NCBI GenBank assembly: GCA_030247855.1
Contig: JAPDRN010000089.1
Location: 83,016 to 147,015, forward strand
Direction of reading: 5' to 3'
DNA from: Knufia peltigerae
Lineage: Eukaryota > Ascomycota > Eurotiomycetes > Chaetothyriales > Trichomeriaceae
DNA length: 64,000 nucleotides
The stretch's first letter is position 1; each line of letters starts with the position of its first letter. Made by a program: the position numbers and the translations under genes. The notes beneath the pieces were generated by a model, which was not told the DNA's origin, did not search any database, and saw only the letters and a program-made list of their open reading frames with translations. Shown piece by piece: positions 1 through 8,563 of this stretch.

Positions 1-3
1 CCA

Positions 4-1515
4 ATGAGCAAGGAACTGTTGCTGGTAGTGGACGCGGTCGCCAACGAGAAGGGCGTGCCGCGTGAAGTGATCTTCGATGCCATCGAGGCCGCCCTGGCCT
101 CGGCAGCGAAGAAGCGCTATCCCGACGAGGAAGTGCTGACCCGCGTGGTCATCGACCACAAGGATGGCAACTACGAAACCTACCGCCGCTGGGAAGTGGT
201 GGCCGATGACGTGGTGATGGAATCGCCGGATCGTCAGATCCGCCTGATGGACGCGATCGACGAAGCCGAAGGCGTGGACGTCGGCGATTACATCGAAGAG
301 CAGATCGAGAACCCCGACTTCGGTCGCATCGCCGCCCAGGCCGCCAAGCAGGTGATCGTGCAGCGCGTGCGTGAAGCCGAGCGCCAGCAGGTGGTCGATG
401 CGTGGGCCGACCGTGTGGGTGAGCTGATCACCGGCGTGGTCAAGCGCGCCGAGCGCGGCAACATCTATGTCGACCTTGGCGGCAACGCCGAGGGTTTCAT
501 TCCGAAGGACAAGGGCATTCCGCGTGATGTCCTGCGTGCCGGCGACCGCGTCCGCGGTTACCTGGCCGAAGTGCGTTCGGAACCGCGTGGCCCGCAGCTG
601 TTCATCAGCCGCGCCGCCCCGGAATTCATGATCGAGCTGTTCAAGCTGGAAGTGCCGGAAGTCGGCCAGGGCCTGGTGGAAATCAAGGCCTGTGCCCGCG
701 ATCCGGGCGACCGCGCCAAGATCGCCGTGCTCGCCCACGACCAGCGCACCGATCCGATCGGCGCCTGCATCGGCATGCGTGGTTCGCGCGTACAGGCCGT
801 GTCCAACGAGCTCAATGGCGAGCGCGTGGACATCGTCCTGTGGAACGAGAACCCGGCCAACTTCGTCATCAATGCGATGGCGCCGGCCGAAGTGCAGTCG
901 ATCATCGTCGATGAAGACAAGCATTCGATGGACCTGGCCGTTGCTGAAGACCGCCTGGCCCAGGCGATCGGCAAGGGCGGCCAGAACGTGCGCCTGGCCA
1001 GCCGCCTGACCGGCTGGCAGCTCAACGTGATGACCCAGGACCAGGTGACCGCCAAGTCGGAAGCCGAACAGGCGTCGGCCCGCCAGCTGTTCATGGACAA
1101 GCTGGAAGTGGACGAGGAAATCGCTGGCATCCTGGTCAGCGAAGGCTTCGGCACGGTCGAGGAAATTGCATACGTACCGGTTGGCGAACTGCTGGCCGTG
1201 GAAGGTTTCGACGAAGACATCGTCGAAGAGCTGCGCGCACGTGCCCGCGATGCGCTGCTCAATGAGGCCCTGGCAGTCGAGGAAGGCCTGGAGGACGGCC
1301 AGCCGGCGCAGGATCTGCTGTCCCTGAAGGGCATGGACGAAGCCACCGCATATGCGTTGGCCGGCCACGGCGTGCGTACCAGCGAGGACTTGTCCGACCT
1401 GGCCGCCGACGAGGTCATGGACTTCGGCATCGAAGGGCTGGACCAGGAGCGCGCCGCGGCGCTGATCCTGGCCGCGCGTGCCGAGGAAATCGCCCGACTG
1501 GAACGCGGCGAATGA
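4..1515 (+). CDS. nusA: Transcription termination/antitermination factor NusA
   Basis: NusA binds RNA polymerase and nascent RNA, and modulates pausing, Rho-independent termination and antitermination. The 503 aa match the family length. An N-terminal polymerase-binding domain (about 1-125) is followed by an S1 domain (about 135-200, ITGVVKRAERGNIYVDLGG) and two KH domains with GxxG-type loops (IGMRGSRV near 255, IGKGGQNVRLASRL near 322). Two acidic C-terminal repeats (about 365-430 and 435-500) are typical of proteobacterial NusA. It heads the conserved nusA-infB-rbfA-truB order; rimP is expected just upstream, outside the window. The ATG lies three bases into the window, so its ribosome-binding site cannot be judged. 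Confidence 0.98.
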   Translation: MSKELLLVVDAVANEKGVPREVIFDAIEAALASAAKKRYPDEEVLTRVVIDHKDGNYETYRRWEVVADDVVMESPDRQIRLMDAIDEAEGVDVGDYIEEQIENPDFGRIAAQAAKQVIVQRVREAERQQVVDAWADRVGELITGVVKRAERGNIYVDLGGNAEGFIPKDKGIPRDVLRAGDRVRGYLAEVRSEPRGPQLFISRAAPEFMIELFKLEVPEVGQGLVEIKACARDPGDRAKIAVLAHDQRTDPIGACIGMRGSRVQAVSNELNGERVDIVLWNENPANFVINAMAPAEVQSIIVDEDKHSMDLAVAEDRLAQAIGKGGQNVRLASRLTGWQLNVMTQDQVTAKSEAEQASARQLFMDKLEVDEEIAGILVSEGFGTVEEIAYVPVGELLAVEGFDEDIVEELRARARDALLNEALAVEEGLEDGQPAQDLLSLKGMDEATAYALAGHGVRTSEDLSDLAADEVMDFGIEGLDQERAAALILAARAEEIARLERGE

Positions 1516-1607
1516 GCCGGCAATGAACAGGGCCCTGAGCCGATCAGGGCGTAGAATCCGCGCCACCTCCAGATGCGGGGGGGCGCCCACAAGATCATAG
1601 GATCCGA

Positions 1608-4253
1608 ATGTCGCAGCAAACCACCATCCGCAAGCTTGCTGAACTGGTCAATACACCGGTCGAAAAACTGCTGGAACAGCTGGCTGGTGCCGGCATGAAG
1701 TTCAGCGGTCCCGACCAGGTCGTGACCAGCTCCGAGAAAGTGAAGCTCCTGGGCTTCCTTCGTCGCTCGCATGGCAAGCCCGAGCAGGCCCCGGAAGAGA
1801 CCGATCAGTCTGCCAAGAAGATCACCCTCAACCGTCGAAAGCAGCAGGAAGTGACGGTCAATTCCGGTCGCAGCAAGACAACCGTGAACGTGGAAGTGCG
1901 CCAGAAGCGCACCTACGTCAAGGCCGATGGTGGTCGCGCGATGACCCCGGACGAAGAGCGTGCCGACATCCTGCGCAAGCTGGAGGAGTCGCGCGCACGC
2001 AACCTTGCCGAGCAGCAGGCGCTGGCCGAGAAGGACCGTCTGCGTGACGAGGAAATCGTCCGCAAGCGCGAGGAAGAAGTCGCTGCCAAGGAGCGTGCCG
2101 AGGCCGAGAAGAAGGCGGCCGAGGAAGCTGCGGTTGCCGCCAAGGCTGCCGAGGCGCTGGCTGCCAGCAAGCCTAAGGTGCGTGCTCCGATCGACGAAAC
2201 CGCGCCGCGCCCGCCGCGCGCTCCGGCCGCAGCCCCGGCTGCTCCGCGTAGTGCAGCGCCGCCGCGCAGCGACGACCGCAACAATCGCAACGCGCCGCGC
2301 AACGAGCGTGGCCCGGGCGATCGCTTTGCCGGTCAGATGCACCTGTCCGCCGCCGATCGTGCGCGCCGTGGCAACAGCAACAACAGCAACAACCGTGGTC
2401 GCCCGGGCAGCCGTCCGACGTCCGGCCGTCGCGACATGTCGCGCGGCGGTGGCAACTCCGGCCCGCACGCCTTCGAACGTCCGACCGCACCGGTCGTGCG
2501 TGAAGTGGCGATCGGCGACACCATCACCGTGGCCGACCTGGCGCAGAAGCTCGCGCTGAAGGGCGGCGAAGTGGTGAAGGCGCTGTTCAAGATGGGCGTG
2601 ATGGCCACCATCACCCAGTCCATCGATCACGACACCGCCGCACTGGTCACCGAAGAGCTGGGTCACAAGGCGATCCGCGCCAGCGACAACGACGCCGAAG
2701 ACGCGCTGTTGGCATCGGCGGGTGAGAACAAGGGCGAGGCCGTGCAGCGTCCGCCGGTGGTCACCATCATGGGCCACGTCGACCACGGCAAGACCTCGCT
2801 GCTGGATTACATCCGTCGCACCAAGGTCGCCACCGGCGAAGCCGGCGGCATCACCCAGCACATCGGTGCGTACCACGTTGAAACGCCGAAGGGCGTCATC
2901 AGCTTCCTGGATACCCCGGGCCACGCCGCGTTCACCTCGATGCGTGCCCGCGGTGCCAAGCTGACCGACATCGTGGTGCTGGTCGTGGCCGCCGATGACG
3001 GCGTCATGCCGCAGACCAAGGAAGCGATCCAGCACGCCCGTTCGGCGGGTGTGCCGCTGATCGTTGCGATCAACAAGATCGACAAGTCCGGCGCCGACCC
3101 GATGCGGGTCAAGAACGAGCTGCTCTCCGAGCAGGTCGTGGCCGAAGACTTCGGTGGCGACACCCAGATGGTAGAGATCTCGGCCAAGACCGGCCTCGGC
3201 ATCGACGATCTGCTGGAAGCTGTTTCGGTCCAGGCTGAGCTGCTCGAACTGAAGGCGGTCGACGAGGGTCGTGCCAACGGCGTGGTCATCGAATCGTCGC
3301 TGGACAAGGGGCGTGGCCCGATTGCGACGGTGCTGGTGCAGCAGGGCCGCCTGAAGAAGGGCGATTACCTGGTGTGCGGCATCCAGTACGGTCGCGTGCG
3401 TGCGCTGTTCGACGAAACCGGCAAGCAGCCGGAGTTCGCTGGCCCGTCCATTCCGGTGCAGGTCCTGGGCCTGTCCGGCGTGCCGGAAGCCGGTGACGAC
3501 TTCGTCGTCGTCGACGACGAGCGTCTGGCCAAGGACGTTGCCCAGCAGCGTGAGACCAAGCGCCGTGAATCGCGCCTGGTCGCCACCGCTGGCAGCCGCA
3601 TGGAAGACATCATGGCGACCCTGGGCAAGGGCGAGGGCCAGCAGGTCCTCAACCTGGTCATCAAGGCCGACGTGCAGGGTTCGGTGCAGGCGTTGAGCCA
3701 GGCCCTGGTGGCGCTGTCCAACGACGACATCCGCATCAACGTGATCCACTCCGGCGTGGGCGGCATCACCGAGTCGGACGCCAATTCGGCCGCCGCTTCG
3801 AAGGCCACCGTCATCGGCTTCAACGTGCGTGCGGATGCTTCGGCCCGTCGCATCATCGAATCCAACGGCGTGGACCTGCGTTACTTCTCGATCATCTATG
3901 ACGTGATCGATCAGGTGAAGCAGGTGGCCTCCGGTCTGCTGGGCGTGGAGATCCGCGAAGAGATCATCGGTATCGCCGAGGTCCGCGACGTCTTCCGCAG
4001 CTCCAAGCTGGGTGCCGTCGCCGGCAGCATGGTCATCGAGGGTGTGGTCAAGCGCAACAAGCCGATCCGCGTCCTGCGCGACAGCGTGGTGATCTTCGAA
4101 GGCGAGCTGGAATCGCTGCGCCGCTTCAAGGAAAACGTCGAGGAAGTCCGCAACGGTACCGAGTGCGGTATCGCGGTGAAGGCTTACAACGATGTCAAGC
4201 CGGGTGACCAGATCGAGTGCTTCGAGCGTATCGAAGTGCCGCGCACCCTGTAA
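1608..4253 (+). CDS. infB: Translation initiation factor IF-2
   Basis: This is the GTPase that brings initiator tRNA to the 30S subunit and promotes subunit joining. The 881 aa contain an IF2 N-terminal module (about 1-50), a long Lys/Glu/Ala helical stretch followed by a Pro/Arg/Asn-rich linker (about 100-300), and a second IF2_N-like segment near 298-350. The G domain carries G1 GHVDHGKT at 389-396, DTPGH and NKID, and is followed by the beta-barrel and C-terminal domains. It lies 92 bp behind nusA in the same direction. The long low-complexity linker is normal for IF-2 of high-GC gammaproteobacteria. A 10-bp GC hairpin follows the stop. Confidence 0.98.
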   Translation: MSQQTTIRKLAELVNTPVEKLLEQLAGAGMKFSGPDQVVTSSEKVKLLGFLRRSHGKPEQAPEETDQSAKKITLNRRKQQEVTVNSGRSKTTVNVEVRQKRTYVKADGGRAMTPDEERADILRKLEESRARNLAEQQALAEKDRLRDEEIVRKREEEVAAKERAEAEKKAAEEAAVAAKAAEALAASKPKVRAPIDETAPRPPRAPAAAPAAPRSAAPPRSDDRNNRNAPRNERGPGDRFAGQMHLSAADRARRGNSNNSNNRGRPGSRPTSGRRDMSRGGGNSGPHAFERPTAPVVREVAIGDTITVADLAQKLALKGGEVVKALFKMGVMATITQSIDHDTAALVTEELGHKAIRASDNDAEDALLASAGENKGEAVQRPPVVTIMGHVDHGKTSLLDYIRRTKVATGEAGGITQHIGAYHVETPKGVISFLDTPGHAAFTSMRARGAKLTDIVVLVVAADDGVMPQTKEAIQHARSAGVPLIVAINKIDKSGADPMRVKNELLSEQVVAEDFGGDTQMVEISAKTGLGIDDLLEAVSVQAELLELKAVDEGRANGVVIESSLDKGRGPIATVLVQQGRLKKGDYLVCGIQYGRVRALFDETGKQPEFAGPSIPVQVLGLSGVPEAGDDFVVVDDERLAKDVAQQRETKRRESRLVATAGSRMEDIMATLGKGEGQQVLNLVIKADVQGSVQALSQALVALSNDDIRINVIHSGVGGITESDANSAAASKATVIGFNVRADASARRIIESNGVDLRYFSIIYDVIDQVKQVASGLLGVEIREEIIGIAEVRDVFRSSKLGAVAGSMVIEGVVKRNKPIRVLRDSVVIFEGELESLRRFKENVEEVRNGTECGIAVKAYNDVKPGDQIECFERIEVPRTL

Positions 4254-4262
4254 TGCTGCAAC

Positions 4263-4290
4263 GGACCGGCCCTCACGGGCCGGTCCTGTT
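4263..4290 (+). terminator. GC hairpin after infB
   Basis: A perfect 10-bp stem (4263-4272 with 4277-4286, loop TCAC) is followed by TGTTT. The T tract is weak and rbfA starts 46 bp on, so it more likely gives partial termination or 3'-end protection than full termination inside this operon. Confidence 0.5.
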
Positions 4291-4335
4291 TCAACCCGTA
4301 AACTGCAACAACGAACCCCAAGAAGAGCCTGCCGC

Positions 4336-4719
4336 GTGCCCAAGACTTTCCATCGAACCGACCGTGTCTCCGCCCAGCTGCGCCGTGAACTCGGCACCCT
4401 GGTGCACAACGCCGTGCGCGAGCACGGGTTGCCCTCGGTGAGCGTGTCCGACGTGGAAATCACCCGCGACATGGCCCACGCCAAGGTGTTCGTCACCGCG
4501 CTGATGCCGGAACGTTCGGTTGAAGCCATGAAGGGCCTGAAGGAACTGGCCTGGGGCCTGCGCATGGAACTGGCGCGCGCGATGAAGCTGCGGCATGTGC
4601 CGGAGCTGCATTTCCACTACGACGACTCGGTCGATCGTGGCGAGCGCATCGACAACCTGCTGCGCGACCTGCCTGATACCGTGGCCGCCGAAAAGCGTCG
4701 CGAAGGCGACGAAGAATAA
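4336..4719 (+). CDS. rbfA: 30S ribosome-binding factor RbfA
   Basis: RbfA is a late 30S assembly factor acting on the 16S rRNA 5' end. The GTG at 4336 gives a 127-aa protein beginning (M)PKTFHRTDRVSAQLRREL, the usual RbfA N-terminus; the open frame extends further upstream but without family similarity. The compact KH-like fold is represented by VSVSDVEITRDMAHAKVFVTAL and the MKLRHVPELHFHYDDSVDRGERI segment. It sits in the normal place between infB and truB. Confidence 0.95.
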   Translation: MPKTFHRTDRVSAQLRRELGTLVHNAVREHGLPSVSVSDVEITRDMAHAKVFVTALMPERSVEAMKGLKELAWGLRMELARAMKLRHVPELHFHYDDSVDRGERIDNLLRDLPDTVAAEKRREGDEE

Positions 4720-4790
4720 CCGCGCGACGCCGGGGATGCCCGGCGTTGCTGCATTCCGGCTGCGCGATGTCTGATACAGACCGCGCTGCG

Positions 4791-4815
4791 GCAGCCGAGC
4801 ATGGCTCGGCTCTAC
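4791..4815 (-). repeat. SMAG-type REP element
   Basis: Read on the minus strand this is GTAG followed by AGCCGAGCCATGCTCGGCT, the GTAG-plus-stem-loop layout of S. maltophilia SMAG elements. It fills the gap between rbfA and truB, only 11 bp before the truB start codon. Confidence 0.75.
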
Positions 4816-4826
4816 CAAATCCTGTC

Positions 4827-5735
4827 ATGACCCGAATTCAGTTCCGCCGCCTGGATGGCATCCTGCTGCTCGACAAGCCGACCGGCATGAGCTCCAACGC
4901 CGCGCTGCAGGTCGCTCGTCGCCTGTTCCGTGCGGAAAAGGGCGGCCACACCGGCAGCCTTGACCCGCTGGCCACCGGCCTGCTGCCGCTGTGCTTCGGC
5001 GAGGCCACCAAGATCGCCGGCCTTCTTCTGGGCTCGGCCAAGGCCTACGACGCCGAGATCGTGCTGGGCCAGACCACCGATACCGACGACGCCGAGGGCC
5101 AGGTGCTGCTCGAGCGGCCGGTGCCTGCGATCAGTCCCGAGGCCCTGCAGGCGGCGATCGCACCGCTGCTGGGCGACATCCTGCAGCGTGCGCCGATCTA
5201 TTCCGCGCTCAAGCAGGGTGGGGAACCGCTTTATGTGAAGGCCCGCCGGGGCGACGCCATCGAAGCGCCCGAGCGCCAGGTCAAGGTCCATGCCATCGAG
5301 ATACTGGAGCAGCAGCCCGAGCGGCTGCGGCTGCGGGTCACCTGCGGCTCGGGCACCTATATCCGCAGTCTGGCCCGTGACCTTGGTGAAACGCTGGGCT
5401 GCGGGGCGCACATCAGTGCCCTGCGTCGTCTGTGGGTGGAGCCCTTCCACGAGCCGGCGATGGTCACCCTGGAGCAGCTGAGGGCCCTGGTGGAAGCGCA
5501 GGACGAGGCCGCCATGGACGCGCTGCTGCTGCCGCTGGCAGCCGGTCTGTCCGAGTATCCCCGGGTCGACCTGGACGCCGAGCAGGTCCAGCGCTTCTGC
5601 GTGGGCCAGCGCCAGCGCGACCCTTCCTGGCCACGCGGCCTGGTGGTCGTGTTCGGCCCCGGATCGGTGGCGCAGGGCCTGGGCCAGGTCGATGATGGCG
5701 GCCTGCTGGCTCCGCAACGCCGCTTCAACCTCTGA
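4827..5735 (+). CDS. truB: tRNA pseudouridine(55) synthase TruB
   Basis: TruB makes the universal pseudouridine 55 in the T-loop of tRNAs. The ATG at 4827 gives 302 aa beginning MTRIQFRRLDGILLLDKP. The catalytic motif GGHTGSLDPLATGLLP places the nucleophilic Asp at residue 46. The GSGTYIRSLARDLGETLG motif and a C-terminal PUA-like region are also present. In-frame upstream codons reach back into a REP element and were discarded. It follows rbfA in the conserved order and precedes rpsO, which has its own promoter. Confidence 0.96.
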   Translation: MTRIQFRRLDGILLLDKPTGMSSNAALQVARRLFRAEKGGHTGSLDPLATGLLPLCFGEATKIAGLLLGSAKAYDAEIVLGQTTDTDDAEGQVLLERPVPAISPEALQAAIAPLLGDILQRAPIYSALKQGGEPLYVKARRGDAIEAPERQVKVHAIEILEQQPERLRLRVTCGSGTYIRSLARDLGETLGCGAHISALRRLWVEPFHEPAMVTLEQLRALVEAQDEAAMDALLLPLAAGLSEYPRVDLDAEQVQRFCVGQRQRDPSWPRGLVVVFGPGSVAQGLGQVDDGGLLAPQRRFNL

Positions 5736-5764
5736 ACGGGGGAGGCCCGGTTCAGCCCCGGACC

Positions 5765-5793
5765 TTGTTCCAAAGCCCCCTGGCCGTTACAAT
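5765..5793 (+). promoter_or_regulatory. Probable rpsO promoter
   Basis: TTGTTC (5765-5770) and TACAAT (5788-5793) are separated by 17 bp, matching a sigma-70 layout with a strong -10. Transcription would start near 5800, leaving a leader of about 115 nt before rpsO, long enough to hold the structure S15 uses elsewhere to repress its own translation. That role is inferred here. Confidence 0.55.
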
Positions 5794-5914
5794 TCCGCGG
5801 CCGTTTTACGGCAGCCTGCCGAAGGCGGGTTTCATCCATTTGTTGGTTCACGGCGAGCCAGGCGGTGCGCGAAAGCGCGTTCCTGCCGGCCACGCATCAC
5901 AGAGAAAAAAAGAC

Positions 5915-6175
5915 ATGTCGATCGACACCCAGAAGGTCATTGAAGACAACAAGCGCAGCTCGGCTGATACCGGCTCCCCGGAAGTCCAGGTTGCACTGCT
6001 GACCGCCCGCATCGAACTGCTGACCGGCCACTTCAAGACCCACAAGAAGGATCACCACAGCCGCCGTGGTCTGCTGCAGATGGTCAACCGCCGCCGCAGC
6101 CTGCTCGACTACCTGAAGAAGAAGGACGTCGAGCGTTACAAGGCCCTGATCGAGAAGCTTGGCCTGCGTCGCTAA
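5915..6175 (+). CDS. rpsO: 30S ribosomal protein S15
   Basis: S15 is a primary binder of the 16S rRNA central domain. The 86-aa protein begins MSIDTQKVIEDNKRSS and contains the conserved GSPEVQVALLT and HKKDHHSRRGLLQMVNRRR segments, with the usual four-helix layout and length. The in-frame upstream extension lies inside the leader and was rejected. The rpsO-pnp pairing is conserved in gammaproteobacteria, and an intrinsic terminator separates the two genes. Confidence 0.98.
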   Translation: MSIDTQKVIEDNKRSSADTGSPEVQVALLTARIELLTGHFKTHKKDHHSRRGLLQMVNRRRSLLDYLKKKDVERYKALIEKLGLRR

Positions 6176-6187
6176 GCAACGAATCCC

Positions 6188-6220
6188 CCGCGGCGCAGCG
6201 ATGCGCCGCGGTTTTGTTTT
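6188..6220 (+). terminator. Intrinsic terminator after rpsO
   Basis: A perfect 10-bp GC stem (6188-6197 with 6202-6211, loop GCGA) is followed directly by TTTTGTTTT. It lies between rpsO and pnp, where E. coli also has a partial terminator. Confidence 0.9.
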
Positions 6221-6323
6221 GTAGCACCGCAATACCTTTTTCAGATCGGAACGACCGGTCATCCGTTGGCGGCAAGGGTCGCCCTCGGTCCATTCGCAGA
6301 CAGCATCCCCAAGGACACCCTCC

Positions 6324-8432
6324 GTGGCAAAAATCACCAAAACCTTCCAGTACGGCAAGCACACCGTCACGCTTGAGACCGGCGAAATCGCCCGCCAGGC
6401 CGGTGGCGCCGTCATCGTCAAGTTCGACGACACCGTGCTGCTGGTCTCCGCCGTTGCCGCCAAGAGCGCGCGTGAGGGCCAGGACTTCTTCCCCCTGACC
6501 TGTGACTACCAGGAGAAGTTCTACGCCGGTGGCCGTATCCCGGGTGGCTTCTTCAAGCGCGAAGGCCGCGCGACCGAGAAGGAAACCCTGATCTCGCGTC
6601 TGATCGATCGACCGATCCGTCCGCTGTTCCCGGAAGACTACAAGAACGAAGTCCAGATCATCGCCACGGTGATGTCGCTGAACCCGGACATCGATGGTGA
6701 CATCGCTGCCCTGATCGGTGCCTCGGCTGCGCTGTCGCTGGCCGGCACCCCGTTCAAGGGTCCGATCGCCGCCGCCAAGGTGGGTTACAAGAACGGTGAG
6801 TACATCCTCAACCCGACCGTGACCGAACTGAAGGATTCGGAGCTGGAGCTGGTCGTTGCCGGTACCGCCAACGCTGTGCTGATGGTGGAATCCGAAGCCG
6901 CGTTGCTGTCCGAAGACGTGATGCTGGGCGCCGTGACCTTCGGTCACCGCGAAATGCAGAAGGTCATCAACGCGATCAACGAACTGACCGTGGAAGCCGG
7001 CACCAAGCCGTCGACCTGGGTCGCCCCGGCCAAGAACGACGTGCTGATCAGCGCCCTGCAGGAAGCCATCGGCCCGCGTCTGGGCGAAGCCTTCCAGGTG
7101 CGCGACAAGCTGCAGCGCCGCGACGCCATCTCGGCGATCAAGAAGGACGTGGTCGAGTCGCTGGCTGGCCGCGTGGCCGCTGAAGGCTGGAACCCGGCCG
7201 AGCTGTCGAAGGAATTCGGCGAGCTGGAATACAGCACCATGCGCAACTCGGTGCTGGACACCAAGGTCCGCATCGACGGCCGTGCGCTGGACACCGTCCG
7301 CCCGATCGCAGTGAAGACCGGCATCCTGCCGCGTACCCACGGTTCCTCGCTGTTCACCCGCGGCGAAACGCAGGCCATCGTGACCATCACCCTGGGCACC
7401 GCCCGTGATGGCCAGGTCATCGATGCCGTCTCCGGTGAGTACAAAGAGAACTTCCTGTTCCATTACAACTTCCCCCCCTACTCGGTGGGTGAGACCGGCC
7501 GCATGATGGGCCCGAAGCGTCGCGAGATCGGCCACGGCCGTCTGGCCAAGCGCGGCGTGCTGGCAGTGATGCCGTCGCTGGAATCCTTCCCGTACACCAT
7601 CCGTGTCGTGTCGGAAATCACCGAATCCAACGGCTCCTCGTCGATGGCATCGGTCTGCGGCTCGTCGCTGGCCCTGATGGATGCCGGCGTGCCGGTGAAG
7701 GCACCGGTTGCCGGTATCGCCATGGGTCTGGTCAAGGAAGGCGATCGCTTCGTCGTCCTGTCCGACATCCTGGGTGACGAAGATCACCTGGGCGACATGG
7801 ACTTCAAGGTTGCCGGTACCGCTGAGGGCATCTCCGCCCTGCAGATGGACATCAAGATCGAAGGCATCACCGAAGAGATCATGAAGCAGGCTCTGCAGCA
7901 GGCCAAGGCTGGCCGTCTGCACATCCTGGGCGAAATGGCCCACGGCCTGACCGCTCCGCGCGAAGAGTTGTCGGACTACGCGCCGCGTCTGCTGACCATC
8001 AAGATCCACCCGGACAAGATCCGCGAAGTGATCGGCAAGGGTGGTTCGACCATCCAGGCCATCACCAAGGAAACCGGCACCCAGATCGACATCCAGGATG
8101 ACGGCACCATCGTCATCGCTTCGGTCAACGCCATCGCTGCCCAGGCCGCCAAGGCCCGCATCGAGCAGATCACCTCGGACGTCGAGCCGGGCCGCATCTA
8201 CGAAGGCAAGGTCGCCAAGATCATGGACTTCGGTGCGTTCGTCACCATCCTGCCGGGCAAGGACGGTCTGGTCCACGTGTCGCAGATCTCCAGCGACCGC
8301 GTCGAGAAGGTCGGTGACGTGCTGAAGGAAGGCGATGTGGTCAAGGTCAAGGTGCTGGAAGTCGACAAGCAGGGCCGTATCCGCCTGTCGATGAAGGCCG
8401 TCGAGGAAGGCGAAGGCACCACCGCCGAGTAA
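6324..8432 (+). CDS. pnp: Polyribonucleotide nucleotidyltransferase (PNPase)
   Basis: PNPase is a phosphorolytic 3'-5' exoribonuclease, a trimeric component of the RNA degradosome. Its 702 aa carry two RNase PH cores (about 10-210 and 320-540) around an alpha-helical domain, then a KH domain (IREVIGKGGSTIQAITKETG, about 562-581) and an S1 domain (about 620-690, VAKIMDFGAFVTILPGKDGLVH). The FFKREGRATEKE and SSMASVCGSSLALMDAGVP motifs are intact. The 148-bp leader may hold the RNase III-processed autoregulatory hairpin known in enterobacteria, but I could not identify it. Confidence 0.98.
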   Translation: MAKITKTFQYGKHTVTLETGEIARQAGGAVIVKFDDTVLLVSAVAAKSAREGQDFFPLTCDYQEKFYAGGRIPGGFFKREGRATEKETLISRLIDRPIRPLFPEDYKNEVQIIATVMSLNPDIDGDIAALIGASAALSLAGTPFKGPIAAAKVGYKNGEYILNPTVTELKDSELELVVAGTANAVLMVESEAALLSEDVMLGAVTFGHREMQKVINAINELTVEAGTKPSTWVAPAKNDVLISALQEAIGPRLGEAFQVRDKLQRRDAISAIKKDVVESLAGRVAAEGWNPAELSKEFGELEYSTMRNSVLDTKVRIDGRALDTVRPIAVKTGILPRTHGSSLFTRGETQAIVTITLGTARDGQVIDAVSGEYKENFLFHYNFPPYSVGETGRMMGPKRREIGHGRLAKRGVLAVMPSLESFPYTIRVVSEITESNGSSSMASVCGSSLALMDAGVPVKAPVAGIAMGLVKEGDRFVVLSDILGDEDHLGDMDFKVAGTAEGISALQMDIKIEGITEEIMKQALQQAKAGRLHILGEMAHGLTAPREELSDYAPRLLTIKIHPDKIREVIGKGGSTIQAITKETGTQIDIQDDGTIVIASVNAIAAQAAKARIEQITSDVEPGRIYEGKVAKIMDFGAFVTILPGKDGLVHVSQISSDRVEKVGDVLKEGDVVKVKVLEVDKQGRIRLSMKAVEEGEGTTAE

Positions 8433-8438
8433 TCGACG

Positions 8439-8501
8439 GTGGGTGTCAACCTTGGTTGGCACGCCTCGATTCCGGTAGGTGTCAACCTTGGTTGACACAC
8501 C
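8439..8501 (+). repeat. Two tandem REP units (TGTCAACC stem)
   Basis: Two head-to-tail palindromes lie after pnp. The first (about 8439-8464) is degenerate, with GTGG in place of GTAG and one imperfect arm. The second (8474-8501) is GTAG followed by GTGTCAACC-TT-GGTTGACAC with intact arms. A sister unit with the variant stem TGTCGACC lies at about 57541-57562. Confidence 0.75.
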
Positions 8502-8506
8502 GAAAT

Positions 8507-8537
8507 GAAAAAGCGGGCTTCGGCCCGCTTTTTCTTT
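8507..8537 (+). terminator. Intrinsic terminator after pnp
   Basis: A 12-bp stem, GAAAAAGCGGGC-TTCG-GCCCGCTTTTTC, with a UUCG tetraloop and a T-rich 3' arm. It closes the nusA-pnp block. The A-rich 5' arm lets it also work for the convergent minus-strand gene. Confidence 0.92.
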
Positions 8538-8563
8538 GCCTGCAACGCCCACCAGACGCGACG

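Noticed and set aside
558..4565. Very long minus-strand open frame (1335 codons) opposite nusA-infB
   Set aside because: Both nusA and infB are certain on the plus strand. High-GC third positions keep the antisense frame open, and the translation is low-complexity His/Asp/Arg sequence with no ribosome site.
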